17,715 nt of DNA from an uncultured Collinsella sp. (lineage in GTDB: Bacteria; Actinomycetota; Coriobacteriia; Coriobacteriales; Coriobacteriaceae), in assembly GCA_937982065.1 (NCBI GenBank), contig CALJMO010000061.1, positions 1 through 17,715 of the forward strand, read 5' to 3'. The notes beneath the pieces were generated by a model. The model worked only from the letters and a program-made list of their open reading frames with translations. It was not told the DNA's origin and made no database searches. The stretch's first letter is position 1; each line of letters opens with the position of its first letter. The translations under genes were made by a program, and so were the position numbers. Shown piece after piece: positions 1 to 6,269 of the stretch.

Positions 1-563
1 AGGGCTACACCACCAAGGGCGCTTGGGAGCTCTCCGACATGTTCCACTTTGAGGCCATCAAGCTGATCAGTGAGAACCTGCGCGACTCCGTCGCCGAGGC
101 CAAGTCCGGCCAGCCCGGCTCCGGCCGCGAGGGCATGGCCCTTGGCCAGTATGTCGCCGGCATGGGCTTCTCCAATGTTGGCCTGGGCATCGACCACGCC
201 ATGGCTCACACCCTGTCTGCTCACTACGACACCCCGCACGGCGTCGCCTGCGCCATGCTGCTGCCGATCGCCATGGAGTTCAACAAGCCGGTTTGCGCCG
301 AGCGCCTGGCCAAGGTAGCCGTCGCCATGGGCGTTGACACCACGGGCATGAGCACCGATGAGGCTGCCGATGCCGCTATCGCCGCCGTTAAGCAGCTTTC
401 TGCCGACGTGAACATCCCGCACGCCTGCGAGGCCATGAAGGCTGACGAGATCGAGGTCCTGGCCAAGGACGCCATGGCCGATGCTTGCTTCCCGGGCAAC
501 CCGCGCGAGGCGACGCTCGACGACGTCATCGAGCTCTTCAAGAAGATCTGCCCGGCTGCCTAA
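1..563 (+). CDS. fucO: Iron-containing alcohol dehydrogenase, FucO-type (lactaldehyde reductase), 5'-truncated
   Basis: This is the C-terminal half of a group III, Fe2+-dependent NAD(P) alcohol dehydrogenase. The frame is open from the window edge (first full codon at 3) to TAA at 561-563. The stretch GQYVAGMGFSNVGLG followed by DHAMAH and TPHG matches the family signature closely. The two histidines 14 residues apart (in DHAMAH and DTPHG) correspond to the last two iron ligands of E. coli FucO; the earlier Asp and His ligands lie off the window. The tail (PGNPREATLDDVIELF) is also FucO-like. FucO reduces L-lactaldehyde to 1,2-propanediol in fucose or rhamnose fermentation. The same fold includes 1,3-propanediol and butanol dehydrogenases, so the exact substrate is inferred. 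It ends just before a very long palindrome that may stop transcription. Confidence 0.85.
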   Translation, partial: GYTTKGAWELSDMFHFEAIKLISENLRDSVAEAKSGQPGSGREGMALGQYVAGMGFSNVGLGIDHAMAHTLSAHYDTPHGVACAMLLPIAMEFNKPVCAERLAKVAVAMGVDTTGMSTDEAADAAIAAVKQLSADVNIPHACEAMKADEIEVLAKDAMADACFPGNPREATLDDVIELFKKICPAA

Positions 564-572
564 CTTGGCTCG

Positions 573-699
573 GCGGGCCCCTGCCCGTTAGCCCCACAAT
601 CGTCCTCGGACATGTCGGAAGCCCCCGCTGCGCACTTCGTGCGGCGGGGGCTTCCTCCGTCCTGCGGAAAGATTGTGGGACTAACGGGCAGGGGCCCGC
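573..699. repeat. 127-bp nested palindrome between fucO and the M42 peptidase gene
   Basis: The outer arms 573-601 and 671-699 are 29 nt each and are reverse complements with one mismatch (C592 opposite A680). The 69-nt centre contains a second hairpin: 617-628 pairs with 644-655 (12 of 12), and inside it 631-635 pairs with 639-643 around a TTC loop. A perfect 8-bp palindrome, GACATGTC, lies at 609-616. There is no T-tract after the outer stem, so it is not a textbook intrinsic terminator. It could be a strong bidirectional transcription block, a cruciform, a dispersed genomic repeat or a structured RNA. The rest of the 564-819 gap shows nothing else clear. Confidence 0.85.
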
Positions 700-819
700 G
701 GTTCGTTATCGTGGCGGGCGCAGCTCTGGGGAGCTCGATGGGTCATCTCGCTAGGTAAAAAGATGGTTCGCGGTGGTATTGTTGCTGTGGGTTTAATTCG
801 ATATGAAAGGGTGACTTTG

Positions 820-1848
820 GTGTCCAAGATTGATTCTACGCTCTCCTATATTACTGACCAGTTGAAGGCACTTACCTCGATTGCTTCGCCTACGGGCTAT
901 ACCCGTGCGGCGACTGATTATCTAATGGAAACGTTGCGCGAGATGGGGTTTGGGCCCGAGCGTTCCAATAAAGGCAACGTGTTGGTTGAGCTTGGCGGCG
1001 AGGGCGAGCCGCTCGTGCTGGCGAGCCATGTCGACACCCTGGGCGCCATGGTGCGTTCCATTAAAGACAATGGTCGCCTGCGCCCCACGACCCTCGGCGG
1101 GCATCAGTGGTCTACGGCCGATGGCGAGAACTGCACCGTTTATACGCGCGATGGCAATGTCTACACGGGTGTGGTCCTCAATACCGAGCCTTCGGCGCAT
1201 GTGGCCGACGAGCCGGTCAAGACCATCGAGAAGAACATGGAAATCCTGCTCGATGAGAATGTCGACAGCAAGGACGATGTGCTTGAGCTGGGCATTCAGA
1301 CCGGCGACATCATCGCTATGGATCCGCGTACCACGGTGACGGAGAGCGGCTACATCAAGAGCCGCTTCCTGGATGACAAACTGTCGGCGTCGATTCTGCT
1401 GGGTCTGGCCCGCGCTGTTGCTGACGGCGAGGTGTCGCTTTCGCGCAAGGTGTCGCTGCTCTTTACCGTGTACGAGGAGGTCGGCCACGGCGGTGCTTTC
1501 GTGCCGGCCGACACGCGCGAGATGATCAGCGTTGACATGGGCTGCGTGGGCGACGACCTGGGCTGCACCGAGCGCATGGTGTCGATTTGCGCCAAGGATT
1601 CGGGCGGTCCGTACAACTACGACCTGGTAACCACGCTGTCCAACATCGCGCGCGAGCTGGAGCTCGATTACGCCATCGACGTGTACCCGCATTACGGCTC
1701 GGACGTCGAGGCCACGCTCTCTGCCGGCTACGATATCCGCCACGGCCTGATCGGCCCCGGCGTGTACGCGAGTCACAACTACGAGCGCAGCCACATGGAC
1801 GGCGTGCGCAACACCTACGAGCTGGTTCGCGCCTACGTACAGCGCTAG
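820..1848 (+). CDS. M42-family metallopeptidase (glutamyl aminopeptidase/endoglucanase-like)
   Basis: This is a dinuclear-metal, cytosolic aminopeptidase-like protein of family M42 (PepA/FrvX/YsdC group), which trims peptides as large oligomers. GTG at 820 is chosen because AAAGGG (807-812) sits at a good distance upstream and the product then starts SKIDSTLSYI, giving 342 aa, a normal M42 length. ATG 763 would add 19 unconserved residues. Likely metal and catalytic residues from this start are H70 and D72 (SHVDTLG), D185/D186 (FLDDKLSAS), E219 and E220 (YEEVGHGG), D239 (SVDMGC), and a histidine near the C-terminus in ASHNYERSH (319-325). The true substrate is unknown, and some M42 members were misnamed cellulases. 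It appears monocistronic, with a terminator at 1882-1907. Confidence 0.88.
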   Translation: MSKIDSTLSYITDQLKALTSIASPTGYTRAATDYLMETLREMGFGPERSNKGNVLVELGGEGEPLVLASHVDTLGAMVRSIKDNGRLRPTTLGGHQWSTADGENCTVYTRDGNVYTGVVLNTEPSAHVADEPVKTIEKNMEILLDENVDSKDDVLELGIQTGDIIAMDPRTTVTESGYIKSRFLDDKLSASILLGLARAVADGEVSLSRKVSLLFTVYEEVGHGGAFVPADTREMISVDMGCVGDDLGCTERMVSICAKDSGGPYNYDLVTTLSNIARELELDYAIDVYPHYGSDVEATLSAGYDIRHGLIGPGVYASHNYERSHMDGVRNTYELVRAYVQR

Positions 1849-1881
1849 GGGAGCAGCTTGCGACTCGGCTGACCGATCGCT

Positions 1882-1907
1882 AAGGCCCGATTTCTCGGGC
1901 CTTTTTT
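1882..1907 (+). terminator. Intrinsic terminator after the M42 peptidase gene
   Basis: A 9-bp stem (1882-1890 with 1895-1903, AAGGCCCGA/TCGGGCCTT) closes a four-base loop and runs into six T's at 1902-1907. It lies 34 bp after the peptidase stop codon. Confidence 0.93.
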
Positions 1908-1918
1908 CGCTTTAGGAT

Positions 1919-1955
1919 GTTTAGTATTATGATGTCTGTAATCTATTAACTAAAC
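1919..1955. promoter_or_regulatory. AT-rich upstream region with an inverted repeat, candidate operator of the HTH-HipA gene
   Basis: GTTTAGT (1919-1925) and ACTAAAC (1949-1955) form a perfect 7-bp inverted repeat with a 23-bp spacer. A second small palindrome, GTAAATTAC, follows at 1958-1966. The stretch 1911-1971 is strikingly AT-rich against its surroundings and must hold the promoter of the downstream gene. The product carries an N-terminal helix-turn-helix, so autorepression here, as in HipB-controlled operons, is a reasonable inference. I could not pick a convincing -35/-10 pair. Confidence 0.4.
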
Positions 1956-1986
1956 ACGTAAATTACTTAACGAGGTGATGCGGTGT

Positions 1987-3360
1987 ATGGATACATCTGA
2001 GTACTTATCTATGGGTGATGCCGCCCGCCTGTTGGGCGTTACGAAAGCCCGCATATCGCAACTTGCCGCATCGGGGACGCTCGTGTGTGATATTGTGGGC
2101 GGCCGGAAGATGGTCGAGTACAATTCTGCGATCGCCTATCAAAAGGTCCGCAAACGAGGACGCCGTCCCGCGGCCGATGTGGGGCGCAAGTTTACGCTGA
2201 TGTCGGCCGACCATGAGGTCGCGCATGTCTCATTTGATTCGACGCGTGAGTTTCCCTTCGAAATCGCTGAGGTTCTCGATGTGCAACGAATGCCGTTTGG
2301 CACATGCTCGAGCTCTTCTCCAACGGTGAATAAGCGGGAGCTCAACGCGTGGTGGGGGCATCGGTCGGTGCCTGACGTCCGCCCCGGACTCGTCTCGCGC
2401 TATCGTGAACTGGGAATTGTCAGTGGCATCGAGGTTCCGGTTCGGTGCCTGGGCCTCTCACTTTCGGATTGTTATTGGCTGCGGCCGGCCGATTGCGACG
2501 AACTCAAATGGCAAAACATCAATTACTTTGAGAACGAATTTGAGCGATCGGCGCCCGAAGAGCGTTCGGGTTGGCTGGAAGGCATCGGTCTTAAAAATCC
2601 GGATAACACGTCCGAGGGCGAGCTCCCTAAATCGTGGATGATCCGAAACGGCATTCGCGTTTTGGCTAAAGGGTGCGGGATGGACGATCAGCGTCCCTTT
2701 AACGAGGCAGTTGCAACGGCTCTACATCGTCGCTTGCTGTCGGAGGGCGAGTTTGTTCCTTATACGGTTGAGCGGATGTTCGATGGACCTGTGTGTCTGT
2801 GCGACGACTTTCTTGACGGCCGCGAGGAATACGTTCCGGCTGTTTACGTTAAGGGCGCACTTGGTAGCCAGCGGGGAAACTCGACATACGATCGATACTG
2901 TTGCTACCTCGGCAAGCGTGGTGTCAATGAGGCCGCTGTGAGAAGGTCTATGTCGCAGATGATTGTCTGCGATGCCCTTTTGACCAACAGCGACCGCCAT
3001 TGGCGAAACTTCGGCATCATCCGCAATGTCGACACCCTGGAGATAAGGCCTGCTCCGCTGTTCGATAGCGGCAACTGCCTGTGGTACAACGTACCAACTG
3101 CCGTGCTCGCAGCTGGGGAGTTTGGGTTTTCTGCTAAGCCGTTTGGGCCCGACCCTTCCGTCCAGCTGGCGCTTGCGGACTCACTCGATTGGTTCGATTC
3201 ATCGCGGCTCAACGGATTTGTAGATGAGGCGATCGAGATTCTTTCGCAGAGCGAATGGGCGACGGCGGAGGGTCGACTCGAGGCCATTCGCCGTGGCCTG
3301 GAACGTCGCGTAATCGAGGTTTGTGCCGCTGTTGAGGTACTTCGACACGTGCAGCGATAA
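1987..3360 (+). CDS. Helix-turn-helix / HipA-like serine/threonine kinase fusion protein
   Basis: This is a 457-aa protein in two parts. Residues 8-43 form a MerR/excisionase-like helix-turn-helix (MGDAARLLGVTKARISQLAASG, then a GGRKMV wing). The C-terminal part is a HipA-type kinase: probable ATP lysine K228 (RVLAKGC), helix glutamate E240 (PFNEAVATAL), catalytic loop NSDRHWRNFG (334-343; D336 base, N341 metal ligand) and metal-binding FDSGN (D360). Start ATG 1987 is chosen because GAGGTGAT (1972-1979), a near-perfect Shine-Dalgarno, lies 7 nt upstream; GTG 1975 and ATG 1978 overlap it. In classical HipBA the DNA-binding antitoxin is a separate protein; none is adjacent here. HipA kinases phosphorylate tRNA synthetases or other translation targets, but this target is unknown. 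Base composition is less GC-rich than in the neighbours, suggesting transfer. The kinase-fold call is firm; the toxin role is inference. Confidence 0.82.
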   Translation: MDTSEYLSMGDAARLLGVTKARISQLAASGTLVCDIVGGRKMVEYNSAIAYQKVRKRGRRPAADVGRKFTLMSADHEVAHVSFDSTREFPFEIAEVLDVQRMPFGTCSSSSPTVNKRELNAWWGHRSVPDVRPGLVSRYRELGIVSGIEVPVRCLGLSLSDCYWLRPADCDELKWQNINYFENEFERSAPEERSGWLEGIGLKNPDNTSEGELPKSWMIRNGIRVLAKGCGMDDQRPFNEAVATALHRRLLSEGEFVPYTVERMFDGPVCLCDDFLDGREEYVPAVYVKGALGSQRGNSTYDRYCCYLGKRGVNEAAVRRSMSQMIVCDALLTNSDRHWRNFGIIRNVDTLEIRPAPLFDSGNCLWYNVPTAVLAAGEFGFSAKPFGPDPSVQLALADSLDWFDSSRLNGFVDEAIEILSQSEWATAEGRLEAIRRGLERRVIEVCAAVEVLRHVQR

Positions 3361-3368
3361 GCCAGCGG

Positions 3369-4469
3369 CTACTTAAGTGCGCCGTTCACCGTGCCGCCGC
3401 CCAGGACGACGTCGCCGCGATAGACGACGACGGCTTGGCCGGGGGCGATGGCTCGTTGCGGCTCGTCAAAAGTTAGCAGCATCTGCCCGTCTTCGTCACG
3501 CGTAAGGGTCGCTGCCTGGTCCTTTTGACGGTAGCGGTACTTGGCGCCCACGCGAATGCCGCCGGCGTCGAGTTCCGCCTCCATGCGGTCGGCAGGGGCG
3601 CTCCAGATCCAGTCGTTGGCCGTGAGGGCAGCGGCGGTCAGGTCCTCGGCCTCACCCAGATGCACGGTGTTGTTGGCGGCGTCGACGCCCGTCACATATA
3701 CGGGATGCGCCATCGCGACGCCCAGGCCCTTGCGCTGGCCGATGGTATAGCGCAGCGCGCCGTTATGGCGCCCGACCACGCTGCCGTCGCGCCACACAAT
3801 GTCGCCCGGTGCAGCGGGATGTCCGCAGCGGCGCTCGATATAGCCCGCGTAGTCGCCGTCCGCGATAAAGCAGATGTCCTCGCTTTCGGCCTTCTTGGCG
3901 TTGGTAAAGCCCTGCTCGGCGGCTATGCGGCGCACGTCGCGCTCTTTGTCCAGGCCCGCCAGCGGAAAGATCGTGTGCGCCAGGCGCTCCTGCGTAAGCG
4001 AATACAAAAAGTAGCTTTGGTCCTTTTTGGGATCTTCGCCGCGATGTAGCTGCCAGGTGCCGTCTGCCGCCTGGCTTGTTTTGGCGTAATGTCCCGTTGC
4101 GATGTAGTCGCAGCCCATGTCCAGCGCCGCATCGAGCAGTGCGCCAAACTTAATGTGGCGGTTGCAGATAATGCACGGATTGGGCGTCAGCCCCTCCTGG
4201 TAGGCGTTCACAAAGCGCTCGATAACGCTGTGGTCGAATGTCTGCTGCAGGTCGAGCACGCGATGGGGTATCCCCAGGCGCTCGGCGACGGCCTTCGCGT
4301 CGGCGATGTCGCGATTGACTTTGCTCATGCCCGTGACGGGATCGGGCGTGGGGCAGGTGAGGCGCATGGTGACACCGACACATTCGTAACCCTGACTTTT
4401 GAGCAGATACGCGGTCACGCTGGAATCGACGCCGCCGCTCATGGCGACGAGCACGCGCTTGTTGTGCAT
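3369..4469 (-). CDS. mnmA: tRNA-specific 2-thiouridylase MnmA
   Basis: MnmA activates U34 of tRNA-Lys, -Glu and -Gln with ATP and inserts sulfur to give 2-thiouridine. The 366-aa product is of normal length. The PP-loop SGGVDSS is at residues 11-17. The catalytic cysteine is C102 in NPCIICNRHIKFG, and the second, persulfide-accepting cysteine is C200 in SEDICFIADGDY. TGHYAK and DQSYFLY are further family signatures. The frame is open upstream to 4760, but ATG 4469 is chosen because AAGGAG lies 9 nt before it and homology begins at KRVLVAMSGG. It converges on the HipA-like gene with 8 bp between stop codons and no visible terminator. It lies downstream of cysK on the same strand. The cysteine desulfurase often next to mnmA is absent from this window. 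Confidence 0.96.
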   Translation of the reverse strand: MHNKRVLVAMSGGVDSSVTAYLLKSQGYECVGVTMRLTCPTPDPVTGMSKVNRDIADAKAVAERLGIPHRVLDLQQTFDHSVIERFVNAYQEGLTPNPCIICNRHIKFGALLDAALDMGCDYIATGHYAKTSQAADGTWQLHRGEDPKKDQSYFLYSLTQERLAHTIFPLAGLDKERDVRRIAAEQGFTNAKKAESEDICFIADGDYAGYIERRCGHPAAPGDIVWRDGSVVGRHNGALRYTIGQRKGLGVAMAHPVYVTGVDAANNTVHLGEAEDLTAAALTANDWIWSAPADRMEAELDAGGIRVGAKYRYRQKDQAATLTRDEDGQMLLTFDEPQRAIAPGQAVVVYRGDVVLGGGTVNGALK

Positions 4470-4498
4470 GGGGAGGTTCTCCTTGGTGGCATGTGGCC

Positions 4499-4537
4499 AA
4501 AAAAGAAAAGCGGCGCGGGAGGCTGGTTCCGCGCCGC
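4499..4537 (-). terminator. GC-rich hairpin plus T-tract on the minus strand, between cysK and mnmA
   Basis: Read on the minus strand, a perfect 9-bp stem (4529-4537 with 4510-4518, GCGGCGCGG/CCGCGCCGC) with a 10-nt loop is followed by TTTTCTTTTTT (4509-4499). This is a convincing intrinsic terminator shape. It lies 112 bp after the cysK stop but only 30 bp before the mnmA start codon. It therefore either ends cysK transcripts or acts in the mnmA leader. Confidence 0.75.
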
Positions 4538-4541
4538 AGAC

Positions 4542-4550
4542 ATTGTAGCA
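4542..4550 (-). promoter_or_regulatory. Candidate extended -10 promoter for mnmA
   Basis: The minus strand reads TGCTACAAT here, an extended -10 (TGn plus TACAAT). No good -35 is visible 16-18 bp upstream. If used, the transcript would start at about the first base of the GC-rich hairpin at 4537, placing that hairpin and T-tract at the very 5' end of the mnmA mRNA. Confidence 0.35.
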
Positions 4551-4648
4551 AGTTCGGACGTCTCGTGGGACACCCTGATTGGATGGGCTCAGACTGCCGG
4601 GAGAGAGGAGACCGGTTCGTCCTGGGCTCAACCTATGGGCGACAGGCC

Positions 4649-5587
4649 TTAGTCCTGGAAGAGTGCCGTGGACAGGTAGCGCTCGCCGGTGTCGGCAAGC
4701 AGGGCCACGATGGTCTTGCCCTCGTTCTCGGGGCGCTTGGCCAGCTGCAGTGCGGCCCACACGGCGGCACCGGACGAAATGCCCACGAGCACGCCCTCCT
4801 TGTGGCCCACGGCGCGGCCGGTCGCAAAGGCGTCGTCGTTCTCGACGGGGATGATCTCGTCATAGACCTGGGTGTCGAGGACGTCGGGCACAAAGCCGGC
4901 ACCGATACCCTGGATCTTGTGCGGGCCGGCTTGGCCCTTAGAGAGCACCGGGGAAGTGGCGGGCTCGACGGCGACGACCTGAATCTCGGGGTTCTGCTCC
5001 TTGAGGAACTCGCCCACGCCGGTCACGGTGCCGCCGGTGCCGACGCCGGCGACGAAGATGTCGACCTTGCCGTCGGTGTCATCCCAGATCTCGGGGCCGG
5101 TCGTGGCCTTGTGGATGGCGGGGTTGGCGGGGTTCACAAACTGGCCGGCGATAATGCTGTTGGGCGTCTCCTTCTGCAGTTCCTCGGCCTTGACGATGGC
5201 GCCCTTCATGCCCTTGGAGCCGTCGGTGAGCACGAGCTGTGCGCCGTATGCCTGCATAAGCTTGCGGCGCTCGACGGACATGGTCTCGGGCATAGTGATG
5301 ATCACCTTGTAGCCGCGAGCCGCCGCCACCGAGGCGATGCCGACGCCGGTGTTGCCGCTCGTGGGCTCGATGATGGTGTAGTCGCCGCCGCGCACGAGCT
5401 TGCCTGCCTTCTCGGCCTCGTCAATCATGTTCTTGGCGACGCGGTCTTTAACGGACCCGGCGGGGTTGAAGTATTCCAGCTTGACGAGCACGCGGGCCTT
5501 GAGGTCCTCATCGGCCTCAAAGTGAGTGAGCTCCAGAAGCGGGGTGTGGCCGATAAGCTGATCGATGGACGTGTAAACCTTGCTCAT
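4649..5587 (-). CDS. cysK: Cysteine synthase (O-acetylserine sulfhydrylase A)
   Basis: CysK is a PLP enzyme that makes cysteine from O-acetylserine and sulfide. The 312-aa product has the usual length. PLP-binding lysine K47 lies in NPAGSVKDR, the substrate loop TSGNTG is at 76-81, and the phosphate-binding GTGGTVTG is at 183-190. SSGAA near the C-terminus supplies the serine that contacts the pyridine nitrogen. ATG 5587 follows a strong GGAGG site on the minus strand. It is divergent from an Rrf2-family regulator across a 253-bp region that holds a palindromic operator on the cysK promoter, suggesting CymR-like control. A cystathionine beta-synthase-like role is less likely, given the short length and lack of CBS domains. 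Confidence 0.95.
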   Translation of the reverse strand: MSKVYTSIDQLIGHTPLLELTHFEADEDLKARVLVKLEYFNPAGSVKDRVAKNMIDEAEKAGKLVRGGDYTIIEPTSGNTGVGIASVAAARGYKVIITMPETMSVERRKLMQAYGAQLVLTDGSKGMKGAIVKAEELQKETPNSIIAGQFVNPANPAIHKATTGPEIWDDTDGKVDIFVAGVGTGGTVTGVGEFLKEQNPEIQVVAVEPATSPVLSKGQAGPHKIQGIGAGFVPDVLDTQVYDEIIPVENDDAFATGRAVGHKEGVLVGISSGAAVWAALQLAKRPENEGKTIVALLADTGERYLSTALFQD

Positions 5588-5645
5588 GGTGAACCTCCAA
5601 AGTGTTCAAGTTGCTGGTTGCCGTGTGGTTTCACAGTGCGTGTAG

Positions 5646-5685
5646 CAGCTAAACCCATAAACCTTATAGGTTGTTCGTTTAGCTG
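5646..5685. promoter_or_regulatory. Nested palindromic operator over the cysK promoter
   Basis: Two almost coaxial inverted repeats are present. The outer pair is CAGCTAAAC (5646-5654) and GTTTAGCTG (5677-5685), 9 of 9. The inner pair is AACCT (5660-5664) and AGGTT (5668-5672) around TAT. The centres differ by half a base pair. The 40-bp element covers the -10 and most of the spacer of the cysK promoter. The likely binding protein is the dimeric Rrf2-family regulator encoded at 5841, though this is inferred from position only. Confidence 0.6.
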
Positions 5686-5692
5686 TTGGCAA
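5663..5692 (-). promoter_or_regulatory. cysK: Probable sigma-70 promoter of cysK
   Basis: On the minus strand, TTGCCA (5692-5687) is followed after 18 bp by TATAAG (5668-5663), a good -35/-10 pair about 75 bp upstream of the cysK start codon. The -10 lies inside the inner palindrome AACCT-TAT-AGGTT, so a bound protein would block polymerase. Confidence 0.6.
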
Positions 5693-5776
5693 GCATAGTA
5701 GACACTAAAGCCTAGTAATGCAATAGGAAATAGAAGATTATTACGAGCCGATTAACCATCTTGACCGGAACGGGTA

Positions 5777-5804
5777 TTTCCAAAGCCGATTTTTCGGCTA
5801 GAAT
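5777..5804 (+). promoter_or_regulatory. Candidate promoter of the Rrf2 regulator gene
   Basis: TAGAAT (5799-5804) is a good -10, with a weak TTTCCA (5777-5782) 16 bp upstream. A small hairpin (5784-5789 with 5794-5799, AGCCGA/TCGGCT) overlaps the promoter and could be a binding site. CCTA (5711-5714) and TAGG (5724-5727) form another short inverted repeat further upstream. Confidence 0.4.
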
Positions 5805-5840
5805 TTCAACGGACTAAAAGACCGAAAGGCAGCACTATAT

Positions 5841-6269
5841 ATGTTGGTTTCTACTAAGGGCAGGTACGCCCTGCGCGTTATGGTTGACCTGGCCGAGCAC
5901 CAGGCGGCCGGTCGCATCCCGCTCAAAGAGATTGCGGCGCGACAGGGGATTTCCGAGAAATATCTCGAGAACATCTTGGCTACGCTCGTGCGCGCCAACA
6001 TGCTCTCGGGCATGCGCGGCAAGGGCGGCGGCTACGTGCTCACGCGCCCGCCCGAGCAGTACACGGTGGGCGAGATCTTGCGCCTGACCGAAGGCAGCCT
6101 GGCACCGGTCGCATGCCTGGACGGCGACTGCAAGGGCTGCTCGCGTTCGGATGAGTGCCCCACGCTCGACGTGTGGAAGAACCTGGACAAGCTCATCAAC
6201 GACTACCTCGACGGCGTGACGCTCGATGCGCTCGTCGCCCCCAACGAGGGCTACGACTACGTCATCTAA
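5841..6269 (+). CDS. Rrf2-family transcriptional regulator (CymR/IscR-like)
   Basis: This is a 142-aa winged helix-turn-helix regulator. The N-terminus MLVSTKGRYALRVMVDLAEH is the classic Rrf2 signature. Recognition-helix sequence lies around residues 27-50 (PLKEIAARQGISEKYLENIL), and the wing is GMRGKGGGYVL (57-67). Four cysteines, C92, C97, C100 and C106, lie where IscR and NsrR hold an iron-sulfur cluster, although their spacing is unlike E. coli IscR. The gene is divergent from cysK, which points to control of cysteine supply as for CymR, an Rrf2 protein that partners with CysK in Bacillus and Staphylococcus. Control of Fe-S assembly is the main alternative. ATG 5841 has GAAAGG about 11 nt upstream. 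Confidence 0.9.
   Translation: MLVSTKGRYALRVMVDLAEHQAAGRIPLKEIAARQGISEKYLENILATLVRANMLSGMRGKGGGYVLTRPPEQYTVGEILRLTEGSLAPVACLDGDCKGCSRSDECPTLDVWKNLDKLINDYLDGVTLDALVAPNEGYDYVI

Noticed and set aside
573..699. CRISPR array or tRNA gene
   Set aside because: There is one palindrome and no spaced direct repeats; no cloverleaf or CCA-type acceptor stem can be drawn.
485..754. 89-codon plus-strand ORF through the long palindrome
   Set aside because: It overlaps the end of fucO in another frame and runs through the inverted repeat; composition and position indicate chance.
763..819. Earlier ATG start for the M42 peptidase
   Set aside because: The 19 extra residues have no family resemblance, and GTG 820 has a better-spaced ribosome site (AAAGGG).
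1975..3360. Classical two-gene HipBA toxin-antitoxin operon
   Set aside because: No separate HipB gene exists on either side; the DNA-binding part is within the same reading frame.
4470..4760. N-terminal extension of MnmA in the same open frame
   Set aside because: The extension would run through the GC-rich hairpin and has no family similarity; ATG 4469 has an AAGGAG site.
5584..5658. 24-codon minus-strand ORF ending in an ATGA overlap with the cysK start
   Set aside because: It starts at about the predicted transcription start, has no ribosome site and no cysteine codons, so a leader-peptide role is not supported.
4493..5698. 401-codon plus-strand ORF antisense to cysK
   Set aside because: It is a shadow of the high-GC cysK frame, with runs of Gly, Asp, Leu and Val and no recognisable domain.
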